DNA of 56,227 nucleotides. It comes from Butyrivibrio sp. GTDB lineage: Bacteria; Bacillota; Clostridia; Lachnospirales; Lachnospiraceae. This document shows, in pieces, positions 9,081-19,132 of this stretch. The position numbers and the translations under genes were made by a program. The stretch's first letter is position 1; every line of letters starts with the position of its first letter. The notes beneath the pieces are model-generated. The model saw nothing but the letters and a program-made list of their open reading frames with translations, made no database searches and was not told the DNA's origin. The DNA is taken from contig SVFV01000023.1 in assembly GCA_015056655.1 (NCBI GenBank), positions 1 through 56,227 of the forward strand, written 5' to 3'.

Positions 9081-11567
9081 ATGAAGAAAAATCAGTTATC
9101 TTTTGACAAGGAACTATTCAAACGAAGTGTTTTATATAATGTAAAAACACTTTATCGCAAGGACATCGACGAATCTTCACCCCAGGAAATATTCCAGGCA
9201 TCTGCCTATGCAATAAAAGATGCGATAGTAGACCACTGGATGACTACTCAGCGTGCGGCAAATGAGCAGGATCCCAAGATCGTTTACTATATGTCCATGG
9301 AATTCCTTATGGGAAGAGCACTGGGCAATAACCTGATAAATCTTCAGGCATATAATGATGTAAAGGATGCCCTTGATGAACTGGGCGTAGATGTAAATGT
9401 TATTGAGGACCAGGAGCCTGACGCTGCGCTTGGTAACGGCGGTCTTGGAAGACTTGCAGCATGCTTCCTTGATTCTCTTTCAACTCTTGGATACATGGCA
9501 TACGGCTGTGGTATCCGCTATAAATATGGAATGTTCAAGCAGGTGATCAAAGATGGTTATCAGGTTGAGGTTCCGGACAACTGGCTTGAGTACGGCAATC
9601 CATTTGAGCTTCGCCGTCCCGAATATGCCAAGGAAGTTAAATTCGGCGGCTATGTAAACGTATTTGTTGACGAAAGAGGCCGCAACGTATTCAGACAGGA
9701 AGGCTATCAATCAGTTCGTGCTATTCCTTATGATCTTCCGGTAATCGGCTATGGCAATGGTATGGTTAACACCCTCAGAATCTGGGATGCTGAGCCTATC
9801 AACTGCTTTGAGCTTGATTCCTTTGACAAGGGCGACTATCAGAAGGCTGTTGAGCAGGAAAATCTTGCAAGCCAGCTCTGTGAAGTCCTTTATCCTAACG
9901 ACAATCACATTGCAGGAAAAGAGCTGCGTCTTAAGCAGCAGTACTTCTTTATTTCTGCATCTGTTCAGACTGCTCTTAAGAGATATCTCCGTCACCATGA
10001 GGATATCAGTAAGTTCTATGAAAAGGCAGTTTTCCAGCTTAACGATACACACCCGACAGTTGCAGTTGCAGAGCTCATGAGACTTCTCATGGATGAGTAT
10101 TTCCTTCCCTGGGATACAGCATGGGATGTAACAATGAAGACCTGCTGCTACACAAACCACACAATCATGGCAGAAGCTTTGGAGAAATGGCCTATTGACC
10201 TCTTCCAGAGACTCCTTCCCAGAATCTATCAGATTGTTGATGAAATTAATAGAAGATTTGTTGACCAGATCATGCGTCAGTACTCAAATCTTCCCAGCAT
10301 AGATGTTCAGAGCAAGATTCGCAGCATGGCTATCCTTTATGATAACCAGGTAAAGATGGCTCACCTTGCTATCGTAGGCGGACATTCAGTAAATGGTGTT
10401 GCAAGACTTCATACTGAAATCCTTAAGAAGAGAGAGCTCAAGGATTTCTACGAGATGTATCCTGAAAAGTTCAACAATAAGACAAACGGTATCACACAGA
10501 GACGTTTCCTTATGCATGCTAATCCCCTTCTTGCAGACTGGGTAACAGACAAGGTTGGCGAGGACTGGATCACAGATCTTTCTCTTATTAGTAAGATCAA
10601 GGAGCTTGCAGGCGACAAGAAAGCACAGAAGGAATTCATGGACATCAAGCTTCAGAATAAGAAGCGTCTTGCAAAGTACATCTTAGATCACAATGGTGTT
10701 GAGGTTGATCCCAAGTCAATCTTCGATGTACAGGTTAAGAGATTACATGAGTATAAGAGACAGTTCCTTAATATATTACATGTAATTTACATCTATGATC
10801 TTCTGAAGGCTCATCCTGATATGGAGTACACACCAAAGACCTACATCTTCGGTGCAAAGGCAGCTGCAGGCTATCAGACAGCTAAGCTTACAATCAAATT
10901 GATTAATTCTGTAGCAGATGTGGTTAATAATGACCCTTCCATTAATGGCAAGCTTAAGGTAGTATTTATCGAAGATTATAAGGTTTCAAATGCTGAGCTC
11001 ATTTTTGCAGCAGCAGATGTATCAGAGCAAATCTCTACAGCAAGTAAAGAGGCATCTGGTACAGGTAACATGAAGATGATGCTCAACGGTGCTATCACCC
11101 TTGGAACCCTGGATGGTGCTAACGTAGAGATGCTTGAAGAAGTTGGAAAAGATAACATGTTTATCTTTGGTCTGACTTCAGAAGAGGTTATTGCTTACGA
11201 GAAAAATGGTGGATATAACCCTGGAGAAATCTACAACAAGGATCCTAATGTAAAACGTACTCTGGATCACCTTGTAGACGGAACCTTCTCAAGTGACAGA
11301 GAACTGTTCAGACCACTTTTCAACATGCTTTTGAATACATATAATTCAAACAAGGCTGACCAGTACTTCATCCTCAAGGATTTCGAGTCCTACGCAGAAG
11401 CACAAAGACACGTATCCGAAGCCTACAGAGATCAGAAAAAGTGGGCAAAGATGGCAATTATGAATACAGCCTCCTGTGGCAAGTTCTCATCAGACAGAAC
11501 AATACAGGAGTATGTAGATGAAATCTGGCATATCGACAAGCTGGATTTGTCTAAAACTAAAAAATAA
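9081..11567 (+). CDS. glgP: Glycogen/alpha-glucan phosphorylase
   Basis: This GT35 enzyme removes glucose 1-phosphate from the non-reducing ends of alpha-1,4-glucans using pyridoxal phosphate. At 828 residues it has the usual bacterial length. Markers are EPDAALGNGGLGRLAACFLDS near the N-terminus, the HEYKRQ segment, and the PLP lysine in GTGNMKMMLNGA. An in-frame TTG at 8997 would extend the protein, but the ATG at 9081 has GGAGG six bases upstream and gives the family's normal N-terminus. It lies divergent from the nucleoside operon. It suggests that the organism stores or degrades glycogen. No other glycogen genes are in view. Confidence 0.96.
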   Translation: MKKNQLSFDKELFKRSVLYNVKTLYRKDIDESSPQEIFQASAYAIKDAIVDHWMTTQRAANEQDPKIVYYMSMEFLMGRALGNNLINLQAYNDVKDALDELGVDVNVIEDQEPDAALGNGGLGRLAACFLDSLSTLGYMAYGCGIRYKYGMFKQVIKDGYQVEVPDNWLEYGNPFELRRPEYAKEVKFGGYVNVFVDERGRNVFRQEGYQSVRAIPYDLPVIGYGNGMVNTLRIWDAEPINCFELDSFDKGDYQKAVEQENLASQLCEVLYPNDNHIAGKELRLKQQYFFISASVQTALKRYLRHHEDISKFYEKAVFQLNDTHPTVAVAELMRLLMDEYFLPWDTAWDVTMKTCCYTNHTIMAEALEKWPIDLFQRLLPRIYQIVDEINRRFVDQIMRQYSNLPSIDVQSKIRSMAILYDNQVKMAHLAIVGGHSVNGVARLHTEILKKRELKDFYEMYPEKFNNKTNGITQRRFLMHANPLLADWVTDKVGEDWITDLSLISKIKELAGDKKAQKEFMDIKLQNKKRLAKYILDHNGVEVDPKSIFDVQVKRLHEYKRQFLNILHVIYIYDLLKAHPDMEYTPKTYIFGAKAAAGYQTAKLTIKLINSVADVVNNDPSINGKLKVVFIEDYKVSNAELIFAAADVSEQISTASKEASGTGNMKMMLNGAITLGTLDGANVEMLEEVGKDNMFIFGLTSEEVIAYEKNGGYNPGEIYNKDPNVKRTLDHLVDGTFSSDRELFRPLFNMLLNTYNSNKADQYFILKDFESYAEAQRHVSEAYRDQKKWAKMAIMNTASCGKFSSDRTIQEYVDEIWHIDKLDLSKTKK

Positions 11568-11592
11568 GTAACAAAGAAAGGCAGGAGAGTTA

Positions 11593-13890
11593 ATGATTAA
11601 GACATACGACGGCGGTGCATACCTGGTAAATGGCACCGAGCTTATCGCAGATGGACAGGGTGCTTTGGAAAATGTGGCATCAAAAGCAGGCAAAAACATC
11701 AGCAAGGAAGAAGCAAAACAGAATACAATTGCCTACGGCATACTTAAAGCACACAATACATCAGGCAGTATGGAAAAGCTTGAGATTAAGTTTGATAAGC
11801 TTACAAGCCATGATATCACCTACGTAGGAATCATTCAGACAGCAAGAGCATCAGGACTTGAGAAATTCCCGATTCCCTATGTTCTTACCAACTGTCATAA
11901 CTCTCTTTGTGCAGTAGGTGGAACCATCAACGAGGACGACCATATGTATGGTCTTACAGCTGCTCAGAAGTACGGCGGAATCTACGTTCCTCCTCATCAG
12001 GCAGTTATCCACCAGTTTGCAAGAGAAATGCTTGCAACAGGCGGCGGAATGATCCTTGGTTCTGACTCACATACAAGATACGGCGCACTTGGAACAATGG
12101 CTATGGGTGAAGGCGGACCTGAGCTTGTAAAGCAGCTCCTTTCCCAGACCTATGACATCAATATGCCTGGCGTTGTAGCTATTTACTTAACGGGCGAGCC
12201 TATGCATGGCGTAGGACCTCAGGACGTTGCCCTTGCAATCATCGGTAAGGTATTCGGTGATGGCTATGTAAAGAACAAGGTAATGGAGTTCGTTGGACCT
12301 GGTGTTGCTTCACTCTCAGCAGACTTCAGAATTGGCATTGACGTAATGACAACAGAGACTACCTGCCTGTCTTCAATCTGGCAGACTGACTCTGAGATTG
12401 AGAATTTCTACGAGACTCATGGCAGAAAGGGCGACTACAAAGAACTCAAGCCCGGCGATGTTGCTTACTATGATGGCGTAGTTGAGGTTGACCTTAGCAC
12501 TATTAAGCCCATGATCGCTATGCCTTTCCATCCCAGCAATGCTTATGAGATCGATGAGGTAAATGCAAACCTTGAGGACATCATTGCAGACGTTGAGAAG
12601 AGAGCAAAGGTTAGCTTTGGCGACAAGGTAGAGTACTCACTTAAGGAAAAGATAAAGAACGGTAAGTTCTATGTAGACCAGGGTGTAATCGCAGGCTGCG
12701 CAGGCGGCGGATTTGAGAACATCTGCGCTGCAGCTGACATCCTTGAAGGCAGATTTACAGGAAACGACAGATTTACACTCAGTGTTTATCCTGCATCAAC
12801 ACCTATTTTCATGGAAATCGTGAAAAATGGCGTTGCAGCTAAGATCCTTGAGACAGGTGCAATCCTCAAGACAGCATTCTGTGGACCTTGCTTTGGTGCT
12901 GGCGATACACCTGCAAACAATGCTTTTAGTATCCGTCACTCCACAAGAAACTTCCCCAACAGAGAAGGTTCAAAGGTTCAGAGCGGACAGATCGCATCTG
13001 TTGCACTTATGGATGCTCGTTCAATCGCAGCAACTGCTGCTAACCAGGGTGTACTCACACCTGCAACTGCATTTGATGGCAAGTTCAATAAGTACACTTA
13101 CCACTTTGATAAGGAAATCTATGCAAACAGAGTATTCGACTCAAAGGGTAAGGCTGATGATAGCGTAGAGCTTCAGTTTGGTCCTAACATCAAGGATTGG
13201 CCGAAGATGACAGAGCTTACAGAGAACGTTCTTCTCCGCGTAGTTTCTGAGATTCACGATCCTGTTACAACAACAGATGAGCTCATTCCTTCAGGTGAGA
13301 CAAGCTCCTACAGATCAAATCCTCAGGGACTTGCAGAGTTCACACTTTCAAGAAAAGATCCTGAGTACGTTGGAAGAGCAAAGGAAGTTTATGCTGAGGA
13401 ATTAAAGAGACGTGAGGATGCTTCTTTTGATAAGATGAATCCTGAGACTGCAGGCGCAATCAAGACTATCAGCGAGAAATTCCCTGAAGTTTCTGCAGCA
13501 AATACAGGTATTGGTTCTACAATTTTTGCTGTTAAGCCCGGTGACGGCTCAGCGAGAGAACAGGCTGCATCCTGCCAGAAGGTACTTGGCGGATGGGCTA
13601 ATATAGCTAACGAGTACGCTACAAAGCGTTATCGTTCAAATCTTATCAACTGGGGTATGTTACCGCTTCTCATTAAGGAGGGCGACCTTCCTTTCAAGAA
13701 CCTGGATTATGTATTCCTTCCGGGTATCAGAAAGGCAGTTGAAGAAAAGGCTGACACCATCAAGGCTGTAGCTGTTTCAGGAGGAGCAACAAAGGAATTC
13801 ACAATGACTCTTGGCGAGCTTACAGATAATGAGCGTGAGATTATCCTGGATGGATGCCTTATCAATTACAATCGCGCAGGAAAGAAATAA
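11593..13890 (+). CDS. Aconitase-family hydratase (YbhJ-like)
   Basis: The 765-residue Fe-S hydratase is related to aconitase. Visible family marks are [25 protein letters not shown], one cluster cysteine in [13 protein letters not shown] and two in [22 protein letters not shown] in the swivel domain keeps the Ser-x-Arg pair that binds substrate carboxylate. The sequence around the first cluster cysteine (GCAGGG instead of the usual GSCTNS) points away from classical AcnA/AcnB and towards the YbhJ-like branch, whose substrate is not settled. The ATG follows AGGAGAG, 25 bases after glgP. No citrate synthase or isocitrate dehydrogenase is nearby, so a TCA role is not assured. Confidence 0.85.
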   Translation: MIKTYDGGAYLVNGTELIADGQGALENVASKAGKNISKEEAKQNTIAYGILKAHNTSGSMEKLEIKFDKLTSHDITYVGIIQTARASGLEKFPIPYVLTNCHNSLCAVGGTINEDDHMYGLTAAQKYGGIYVPPHQAVIHQFAREMLATGGGMILGSDSHTRYGALGTMAMGEGGPELVKQLLSQTYDINMPGVVAIYLTGEPMHGVGPQDVALAIIGKVFGDGYVKNKVMEFVGPGVASLSADFRIGIDVMTTETTCLSSIWQTDSEIENFYETHGRKGDYKELKPGDVAYYDGVVEVDLSTIKPMIAMPFHPSNAYEIDEVNANLEDIIADVEKRAKVSFGDKVEYSLKEKIKNGKFYVDQGVIAGCAGGGFENICAAADILEGRFTGNDRFTLSVYPASTPIFMEIVKNGVAAKILETGAILKTAFCGPCFGAGDTPANNAFSIRHSTRNFPNREGSKVQSGQIASVALMDARSIAATAANQGVLTPATAFDGKFNKYTYHFDKEIYANRVFDSKGKADDSVELQFGPNIKDWPKMTELTENVLLRVVSEIHDPVTTTDELIPSGETSSYRSNPQGLAEFTLSRKDPEYVGRAKEVYAEELKRREDASFDKMNPETAGAIKTISEKFPEVSAANTGIGSTIFAVKPGDGSAREQAASCQKVLGGWANIANEYATKRYRSNLINWGMLPLLIKEGDLPFKNLDYVFLPGIRKAVEEKADTIKAVAVSGGATKEFTMTLGELTDNEREIILDGCLINYNRAGKK

Positions 13891-13892
13891 AA

Positions 13893-15419
13893 ATGAAAAA
13901 AGCTTTACTTATAATTCTGGCAGTTTTTCTCTGTGGTTGTTCGCAGAAAACTGTCCAGAATGAAACTGAAGTTCAGGAGCAGGAAGCGCCAGCAGGCGAA
14001 CCTGCTCCCACTGTCGTTTATGACGTACCTGTTTCCATACCGGGAACATTGATTGACCAGAATGGCTACAGAACAGGTGCTGAGAAGGCAGTCATATTTA
14101 AAGGCGAAGAATTACCTGATGTTTTCCAGGTTTACAATTTAGAAACCAATGAGCTTGAATACACAGGACAGCTTCGTAGCGAATCTTCTTATGGTGATGG
14201 GGAAAGTACAAAAATCGGCTATTTTACTGACCTTGTAGAGGATGGACAGTACTACATTTATTCTGATGAGATGGGAAGCTCCTACAGCTTCAGGATTCAG
14301 AATGATCTGTATGATGATATCTTTAACAAGGCATGTAAAACCTACTATCTCAACAGATGCGGAACTAATCTGACAGAGGAGCTTGCAGGCGCAGATGCAC
14401 ATTTGGCGTGCCACACAGCAGAGGCTCACCTTCAGGAGGACCCTTCAAGAACTCTTGATGTCACAGGTGGCTGGCATCTTAATTCCCATGCCGACAGAGA
14501 CGTGGTTTTAGGCTGCAACATAGCTCAGAACCTTCTCATGGCATACGAGATGAACGCAAATGCCCTTACGGATGATACAGGAATCCCGGAGAGCGGAAAT
14601 GGAATACCGGATATCCTTGATGAAATAAGATATGAGATCGAGTGGCTCATGAAAATGCAGGACGAGAGAAGTGGCGGTGTCTACGGCTCAGCAGTTACTG
14701 TAACTGACAACACCCGGGATCTAATGCAGGCCCAGGTGGAGGTTACTCCTGTAACCATGGAGGCAACAATCCACTTTGCAATGCTCCTTGCGGACTTTGG
14801 CTATCAGTACCAGAGCTTTGATGCTGACTTTGCAACAGCCTGCCTTAAGAGCGCTGACAGAGCTTACTCACTTTATGTAAAAAATGAAAATGCAACGGAA
14901 AGCACCCACGCTTTTCATGCGGCAGCAGAGCTCTACAGAGCAACCGGATCAACAACTTATGAGCAGGTTCTTACAGCATTTTTCAATAAAACTGACTTCG
15001 ATACGCTCTTTAATGAGGACGAGGATGTTTTCCTTGGAAGTGTTACATACATTTCAACAAGCCAGAAGGTTAATGTCAGTGTATGTGATAATATCATGAA
15101 GCTTCTTATGAAGAAGGCTTCATCAATTGCAAGTGCATCCAAGAATTCGAATTTCATGGTATCAAGTGAGGACCAGACGCAGATTCTTGATGACATGCGC
15201 ACTATTACAATTACAGACCACATAATTTATAATTATGAGTACACAACAATAATTGAAAATCATGCTCACTATTTGATGGGCAGGAATCCTCAGGCGGTTA
15301 ACTACATAACCGACGATACAGAGAGAACATACCTTGACACCGACGAGGGGACAGGCATAATGAATCAGCCCCTTCTAAATGCCAAGTTCATATTTATGCT
15401 CAGCGTAATAAAGGAATAA
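13893..15419 (+). CDS. GH9-like lipoprotein, apparently without catalytic residues
   Basis: The 508-residue surface lipoprotein has its lipobox Cys at residue 16. A cellulase-type Ig-like domain (about 45-135, VPVSIPGTLIDQNGYRTGAEKAV) precedes an (alpha/alpha)6-barrel-like region. In GH9 enzymes a GGW-x-DAGD motif carries the catalytic base. Here residues 189-199 read DVTGGWHLNSH, so both Asp are gone. The C-terminal HYLMGRNP block is present, but the segment that normally supplies the acid Glu (NEVAI..NAP) reads NQPLLNAKF. The fold seems kept and the chemistry lost. A binding role, or a different reaction, is possible. The ATG three bases after the hydratase stop starts the signal peptide. 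Confidence 0.75.
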   Translation: MKKALLIILAVFLCGCSQKTVQNETEVQEQEAPAGEPAPTVVYDVPVSIPGTLIDQNGYRTGAEKAVIFKGEELPDVFQVYNLETNELEYTGQLRSESSYGDGESTKIGYFTDLVEDGQYYIYSDEMGSSYSFRIQNDLYDDIFNKACKTYYLNRCGTNLTEELAGADAHLACHTAEAHLQEDPSRTLDVTGGWHLNSHADRDVVLGCNIAQNLLMAYEMNANALTDDTGIPESGNGIPDILDEIRYEIEWLMKMQDERSGGVYGSAVTVTDNTRDLMQAQVEVTPVTMEATIHFAMLLADFGYQYQSFDADFATACLKSADRAYSLYVKNENATESTHAFHAAAELYRATGSTTYEQVLTAFFNKTDFDTLFNEDEDVFLGSVTYISTSQKVNVSVCDNIMKLLMKKASSIASASKNSNFMVSSEDQTQILDDMRTITITDHIIYNYEYTTIIENHAHYLMGRNPQAVNYITDDTERTYLDTDEGTGIMNQPLLNAKFIFMLSVIKE

Positions 15420-15421
15420 TA

Positions 15422-16210
15422 ATGTTTACAGAAATAGATGGATTAAAAATAAATTATCGCGACGAAGGTCAGGGCGACTTACTTATCCTGCTTCATGGAT
15501 GGGGATCAAATGTGGATCTTTTTGATGGAGTATTTAAGTTTGCATCCAAGAAGTACCACGTTGTGGGAATGGATATGCCTGGCTTTGGAAAAAGTGATGA
15601 GCCAACAGAACCCTGGGAAGTAAGTGACTTTGTTGAGTTTGTCATCAAGTTCGTAAAACAGCTTTTCCCTGAGGAGAAGGAAATCATGTTCCTTGGCCAC
15701 TCCATGGGAGGCAGAGTAATCATCAAGATGCTCGGAACTAAGACAGAAGACGAACTTGGTTTCAAGGTTCCAAGGGCAATCCTTACAGATAGTGCAGGAA
15801 TTAAGCCAATTCCTTCAGGAAAACAGTCAAGTAAAACAAAACGCTATAAGTTTTATAAAGGCGTTCTTACAAAAACAGGAATTGCAAAGGCTTTTCCCGG
15901 AACAATCGAAGCCCTTCAGAAGAAATTCGGTTCTGCAGATTATGCAGCAGCTTCACCAATAATGAGAGCAAGCCTTGTAAAGGTAGTAAACGAGGACCTC
16001 GCGCCCTACATGCCAAAGCTTACAATGCCGGTTCTCCTCATCTGGGGCGATCAGGATACAGCAACACCTTTATCAGATGGTCAGCAGATGGAAAAACTCA
16101 TGCCAGACGCTGGACTTGCTGTAATTCCAGGAGCAGGACACTACTCATTCCTGGATAATCAATATATGTATAACAAGATTCTTGGAAGCTTTTTACATAT
16201 AGAAATGTAA
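15422..16210 (+). CDS. Alpha/beta hydrolase
   Basis: The 262-residue cytosolic alpha/beta hydrolase has the oxyanion HGWGSN, nucleophile GHSMGGR, a likely acid Asp in WGDQDTATP and His in GAGHYSF. It resembles small esterase or haloalkane-dehalogenase-like hydrolases, and its substrate cannot be read from sequence. It starts two bases after the GH9-like gene and ends 24 bases before the MurF-like gene, so all three are probably co-transcribed. The pairing with peptidoglycan ligases suggests an envelope or housekeeping role, but this is only context. Confidence 0.85.
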   Translation: MFTEIDGLKINYRDEGQGDLLILLHGWGSNVDLFDGVFKFASKKYHVVGMDMPGFGKSDEPTEPWEVSDFVEFVIKFVKQLFPEEKEIMFLGHSMGGRVIIKMLGTKTEDELGFKVPRAILTDSAGIKPIPSGKQSSKTKRYKFYKGVLTKTGIAKAFPGTIEALQKKFGSADYAAASPIMRASLVKVVNEDLAPYMPKLTMPVLLIWGDQDTATPLSDGQQMEKLMPDAGLAVIPGAGHYSFLDNQYMYNKILGSFLHIEM

Positions 16211-16234
16211 TCATAAATCAGAAAGAAGGATAAA

Positions 16235-17791
16235 ATGAATATCTTTGCACTAGTAATTTATTTTCTTGCATACGTGGCAGTGGTAGTGTTGGGACTTCGA
16301 TACTATTCCCACATGCTTCAGTTATCTTCATATCAGTTTCAGGGGTATTTCAGATTCCTGAAATCCAAGCCCCAGAGATATGGACTTCATGTAGGCTTCT
16401 TTTTCACAACAATAATTGCCTGCATGACTTCGGAAAAGACAGCACAGATATTCCTTGCAATATCCTTCCTTTTCCTTGTTTTCCTTATAATCCAGTACCT
16501 TCCCAAGAAGGCAAAAAAGAAATTCGTGGTAACCCAGAGAGTGCTTAGACTCTTTGTTACCTACGCTGTTTTATATGCAGTATTTATGCTTCTTGCCATG
16601 ATCTTTGATTACTGGGTAATTGCAGTGTTCGTTGGACTTTTGTTCCTTGTACCTGCACTTGCAAACCTTATAAACAAGCCTATTGAGAAGAAGGTAAACG
16701 AGTGGTTCATAAAGGATGCCCAGAGAATATTGAACGAACATCCCGGACTTCGCATTATCGGAATCACTGGAAGCTACGGAAAAACCAGCGTAAAATACTA
16801 CCTTCACACACTTTTATCAGAAGGCTACAGAGTACTCATGACTCCTGAGAGCTTCAACACTCCCATGGGAGTTGTAAGAACCATCAGAGAAAACCTCACA
16901 CCTCTTGATGAGATTTTCATTTGCGAGATGGGAGCAAGACACGTTCACGACATCAAGGAAATCACAGATATTGTGCATCCTGATGATGGAATACTCACAT
17001 CCATTGGACCTCAGCACCTTGAAACCTTCGGAAGCATTGAGAATATTACTGATACAAAGTACGAGCTTTTTGACGCAGTTCAGGAAAAGAGCGCAGAAGG
17101 CCTTAAGTTCGCTAATGGAGACAACGAGATAATCGCAAGCAACAAGCGCCATAATAACGTGGTTTACTACGGTACTAGCGAAGGCTGTGATTACAGAGCT
17201 ACAGACGTTGAATACAGCGCTGATGGTGCATCCTTCAAGGTTACAACACCTGAGGGCGAGACAGCGGAGTTCTCTATGAAGCTTCTAGGTGAGCACAACG
17301 TTACAAACGTAGTTGGAGCAATCGCCATGGCACATAAGCTGGGCGTTCCCATGAGTAAGCTTAAAATGGCTGTTCGCAGAATCGCACCTGCGCCTCACAG
17401 ACAGGAGCTTAAGAGACATGGCAATGTTTCAATCATAGATGATGCTTACAACTCAAATCCCATGGGCGCAAAGATGGCTTGCAACACCCTCTCCAAGTTC
17501 AAGGATCACGTAAGAATCCTTGTAACTCCCGGAATGGTTGAGCTTGGAGAAAAGGAAGAGGAATACAACCGCGAGTTCGGCGCACAGGCAGCAGAGGCAG
17601 CAGATTACATAATCCTCGTTGGCTCTGAGCACACACGTCCTATCAAAGAAGGCGCCCTGGCAGCAGGTTTTTCTGAGGACAGACTATTTGTAAAAGAAGC
17701 TCTTGATGAAGCGATTATCCTTATGAACGAGATTGATGCAGGCAAACAGAAGGTAATCCTTCTTGAAAATGACCTTCCGGACAACTACTGA
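16235..17791 (+). CDS. murF: Membrane-anchored MurF-like UDP-MurNAc-tripeptide:D-Ala-D-Ala ligase
   Basis: MurF adds D-Ala-D-Ala to UDP-MurNAc-tripeptide. The catalytic part starts near residue 170 with the ATP loop GITGSYGKTSVKYY, then EMGARHVHDI, the conserved SIGPQHLETFGS segment, HNVTNVVGAIA, and DDAYNSNPMG in the C-terminal domain. Unlike E. coli MurF, this protein has about 150 N-terminal residues with four or five hydrophobic helices, which would tether the ligase to the membrane. The MurF substrate-recognition domain is absent or replaced. D-Ala-D-Ala ligase follows 85 bases later and supplies the other substrate. The ATG follows AAGAAGGA. A related Mur ligase acting on another substrate is the alternative. 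Confidence 0.82.
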   Translation: MNIFALVIYFLAYVAVVVLGLRYYSHMLQLSSYQFQGYFRFLKSKPQRYGLHVGFFFTTIIACMTSEKTAQIFLAISFLFLVFLIIQYLPKKAKKKFVVTQRVLRLFVTYAVLYAVFMLLAMIFDYWVIAVFVGLLFLVPALANLINKPIEKKVNEWFIKDAQRILNEHPGLRIIGITGSYGKTSVKYYLHTLLSEGYRVLMTPESFNTPMGVVRTIRENLTPLDEIFICEMGARHVHDIKEITDIVHPDDGILTSIGPQHLETFGSIENITDTKYELFDAVQEKSAEGLKFANGDNEIIASNKRHNNVVYYGTSEGCDYRATDVEYSADGASFKVTTPEGETAEFSMKLLGEHNVTNVVGAIAMAHKLGVPMSKLKMAVRRIAPAPHRQELKRHGNVSIIDDAYNSNPMGAKMACNTLSKFKDHVRILVTPGMVELGEKEEEYNREFGAQAAEAADYIILVGSEHTRPIKEGALAAGFSEDRLFVKEALDEAIILMNEIDAGKQKVILLENDLPDNY

Positions 17792-17876
17792 TATCTCAAA
17801 ACTTGAAAAAATATCTCATAAATATATAATGGTTTGAGGTAAAAGATAAAAGCAACATCGAAAGGAAGTGTTTTAA

Positions 17877-19091
17877 TTGAATTTAAAACTTGCAGTTTTA
17901 TTTGGTGGAAAGAGTACAGAGCATGAGATTTCAATCATCTCTGCAATTCAGGCCATTGGATATATAAATAGAGAAAAGTATGACATTATTCCTGTTTATA
18001 TCACAAAGGATAATGATTTCTATGTTGGAGACAGCATTGATAAGATTGAGGAATACACACATATTCCCGAGCTCCTTAAAAAGAGCACCAAGGTTATCTT
18101 CGTAAAGGATGGAAATAAGGTAAATCTTGTTCGTTACCCTATGAAGCTCTTTGGAAATAACGTAATCACAAGCGTTGATATCGCATTCCCTATTGTTCAT
18201 GGAACAAACGTAGAGGATGGCGTGCTTACAGGATTCCTTCAGACATTAGGACTTCCTGTTGTTGGATGCGACGTTCTCTCATCAGCTGTTGGAATGAACA
18301 AATATGTTATGAAGACAGTCCTTAAGGACAACGGAATTTCTGTCCTTGACTGCAAGTGCTACACATGGAAGGATTACGAGGACAAGGATGCTCTCATCAA
18401 AAAGATCGAGGGCAGCTTCAAGTACCCTGTAATCATCAAGCCTATTAACCTTGGTTCAAGTATTGGTATTTCCAAGGCTTCTAATATAGACGAACTTTCT
18501 GAGGCTCTTGAGCTTGCTTTTGAGTTTTCAAGAAAAATCCTCGTTGAGCCCGCTATCGTTAAGCTCAAGGAGATTAACTGTTCAGTTCTTGGAGACTACG
18601 AAGAGGCAGAAGCTTCAGAGTGCGAAGAGCCCATCAACTCAGATGAGATTCTTTCCTTTGAGGATAAGTATATCGGTGGAAATGGCGCAAAGGGCGCTAA
18701 GAGTGGCGGAGCAAAGACTGGCGGTTCTAAGGGAATGGCAAGCCTTAAGCGTAAGATCCCTGCTGACATCACAGATGAGCAGAGAAAAAAAATCCGCACA
18801 ATGGCGGTAGAAGCTTTCAAGTGCCTTGGCTGTAGTGGTGTTTCCAGAATCGACTTCATGCTTGATGAAGAGACAGGCAAGATTTACTTAAATGAGATCA
18901 ACACAATTCCCGGTTCCCTTTCATTCTATCTCTGGGAACCCCTTGGAAAGAAATATTCTCAGCTCCTTGATGACATGATCGACATCGCTATCAAACAGGA
19001 TAGAGAGAATCATAAACTCGTATTCTCTTTCGAGACTAACGTACTTGAAGGCGTTAAGCTCGGCGGAGGTTCTAAAGGAAGTAAGATGTAA
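17877..19091 (+). CDS. ddl: D-alanine--D-alanine ligase with Gly/Ser/Lys-rich insertion
   Basis: This ATP-grasp enzyme makes D-Ala-D-Ala for peptidoglycan. It shows FGGKSTEHEISI near the N-terminus, HGTNVEDGVLTG, the nucleotide-binding KPINLGSSIGISK, and the metal-binding INTIPGSLSFYLWE. It is 404 residues, longer than the usual 310-370. The surplus is an acidic stretch (240-258), a low-complexity Gly/Ala/Ser/Lys stretch (267-287) just after the FEDKY active-site loop, and a C-terminal GGGSKGSK tail. The start is TTG at 17877, nine bases after AAGGAAG; no ATG fits. It is paired with murF and closed by a terminator. Confidence 0.93.
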   Translation: MNLKLAVLFGGKSTEHEISIISAIQAIGYINREKYDIIPVYITKDNDFYVGDSIDKIEEYTHIPELLKKSTKVIFVKDGNKVNLVRYPMKLFGNNVITSVDIAFPIVHGTNVEDGVLTGFLQTLGLPVVGCDVLSSAVGMNKYVMKTVLKDNGISVLDCKCYTWKDYEDKDALIKKIEGSFKYPVIIKPINLGSSIGISKASNIDELSEALELAFEFSRKILVEPAIVKLKEINCSVLGDYEEAEASECEEPINSDEILSFEDKYIGGNGAKGAKSGGAKTGGSKGMASLKRKIPADITDEQRKKIRTMAVEAFKCLGCSGVSRIDFMLDEETGKIYLNEINTIPGSLSFYLWEPLGKKYSQLLDDMIDIAIKQDRENHKLVFSFETNVLEGVKLGGGSKGSKM

Positions 19092-19096
19092 AAAAG

Positions 19097-19132
19097 AAGA
19101 ACCAATCGCTTATACAAGCGGTTGGTTCTTTT
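19097..19132. terminator. Convergent terminator between ddl and plsC
   Basis: A 15-bp stem (19097-19111 with 19116-19130) has A-runs on the left and T-runs on the right. It serves both converging genes and overlaps the plsC stop codon. Confidence 0.85.
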
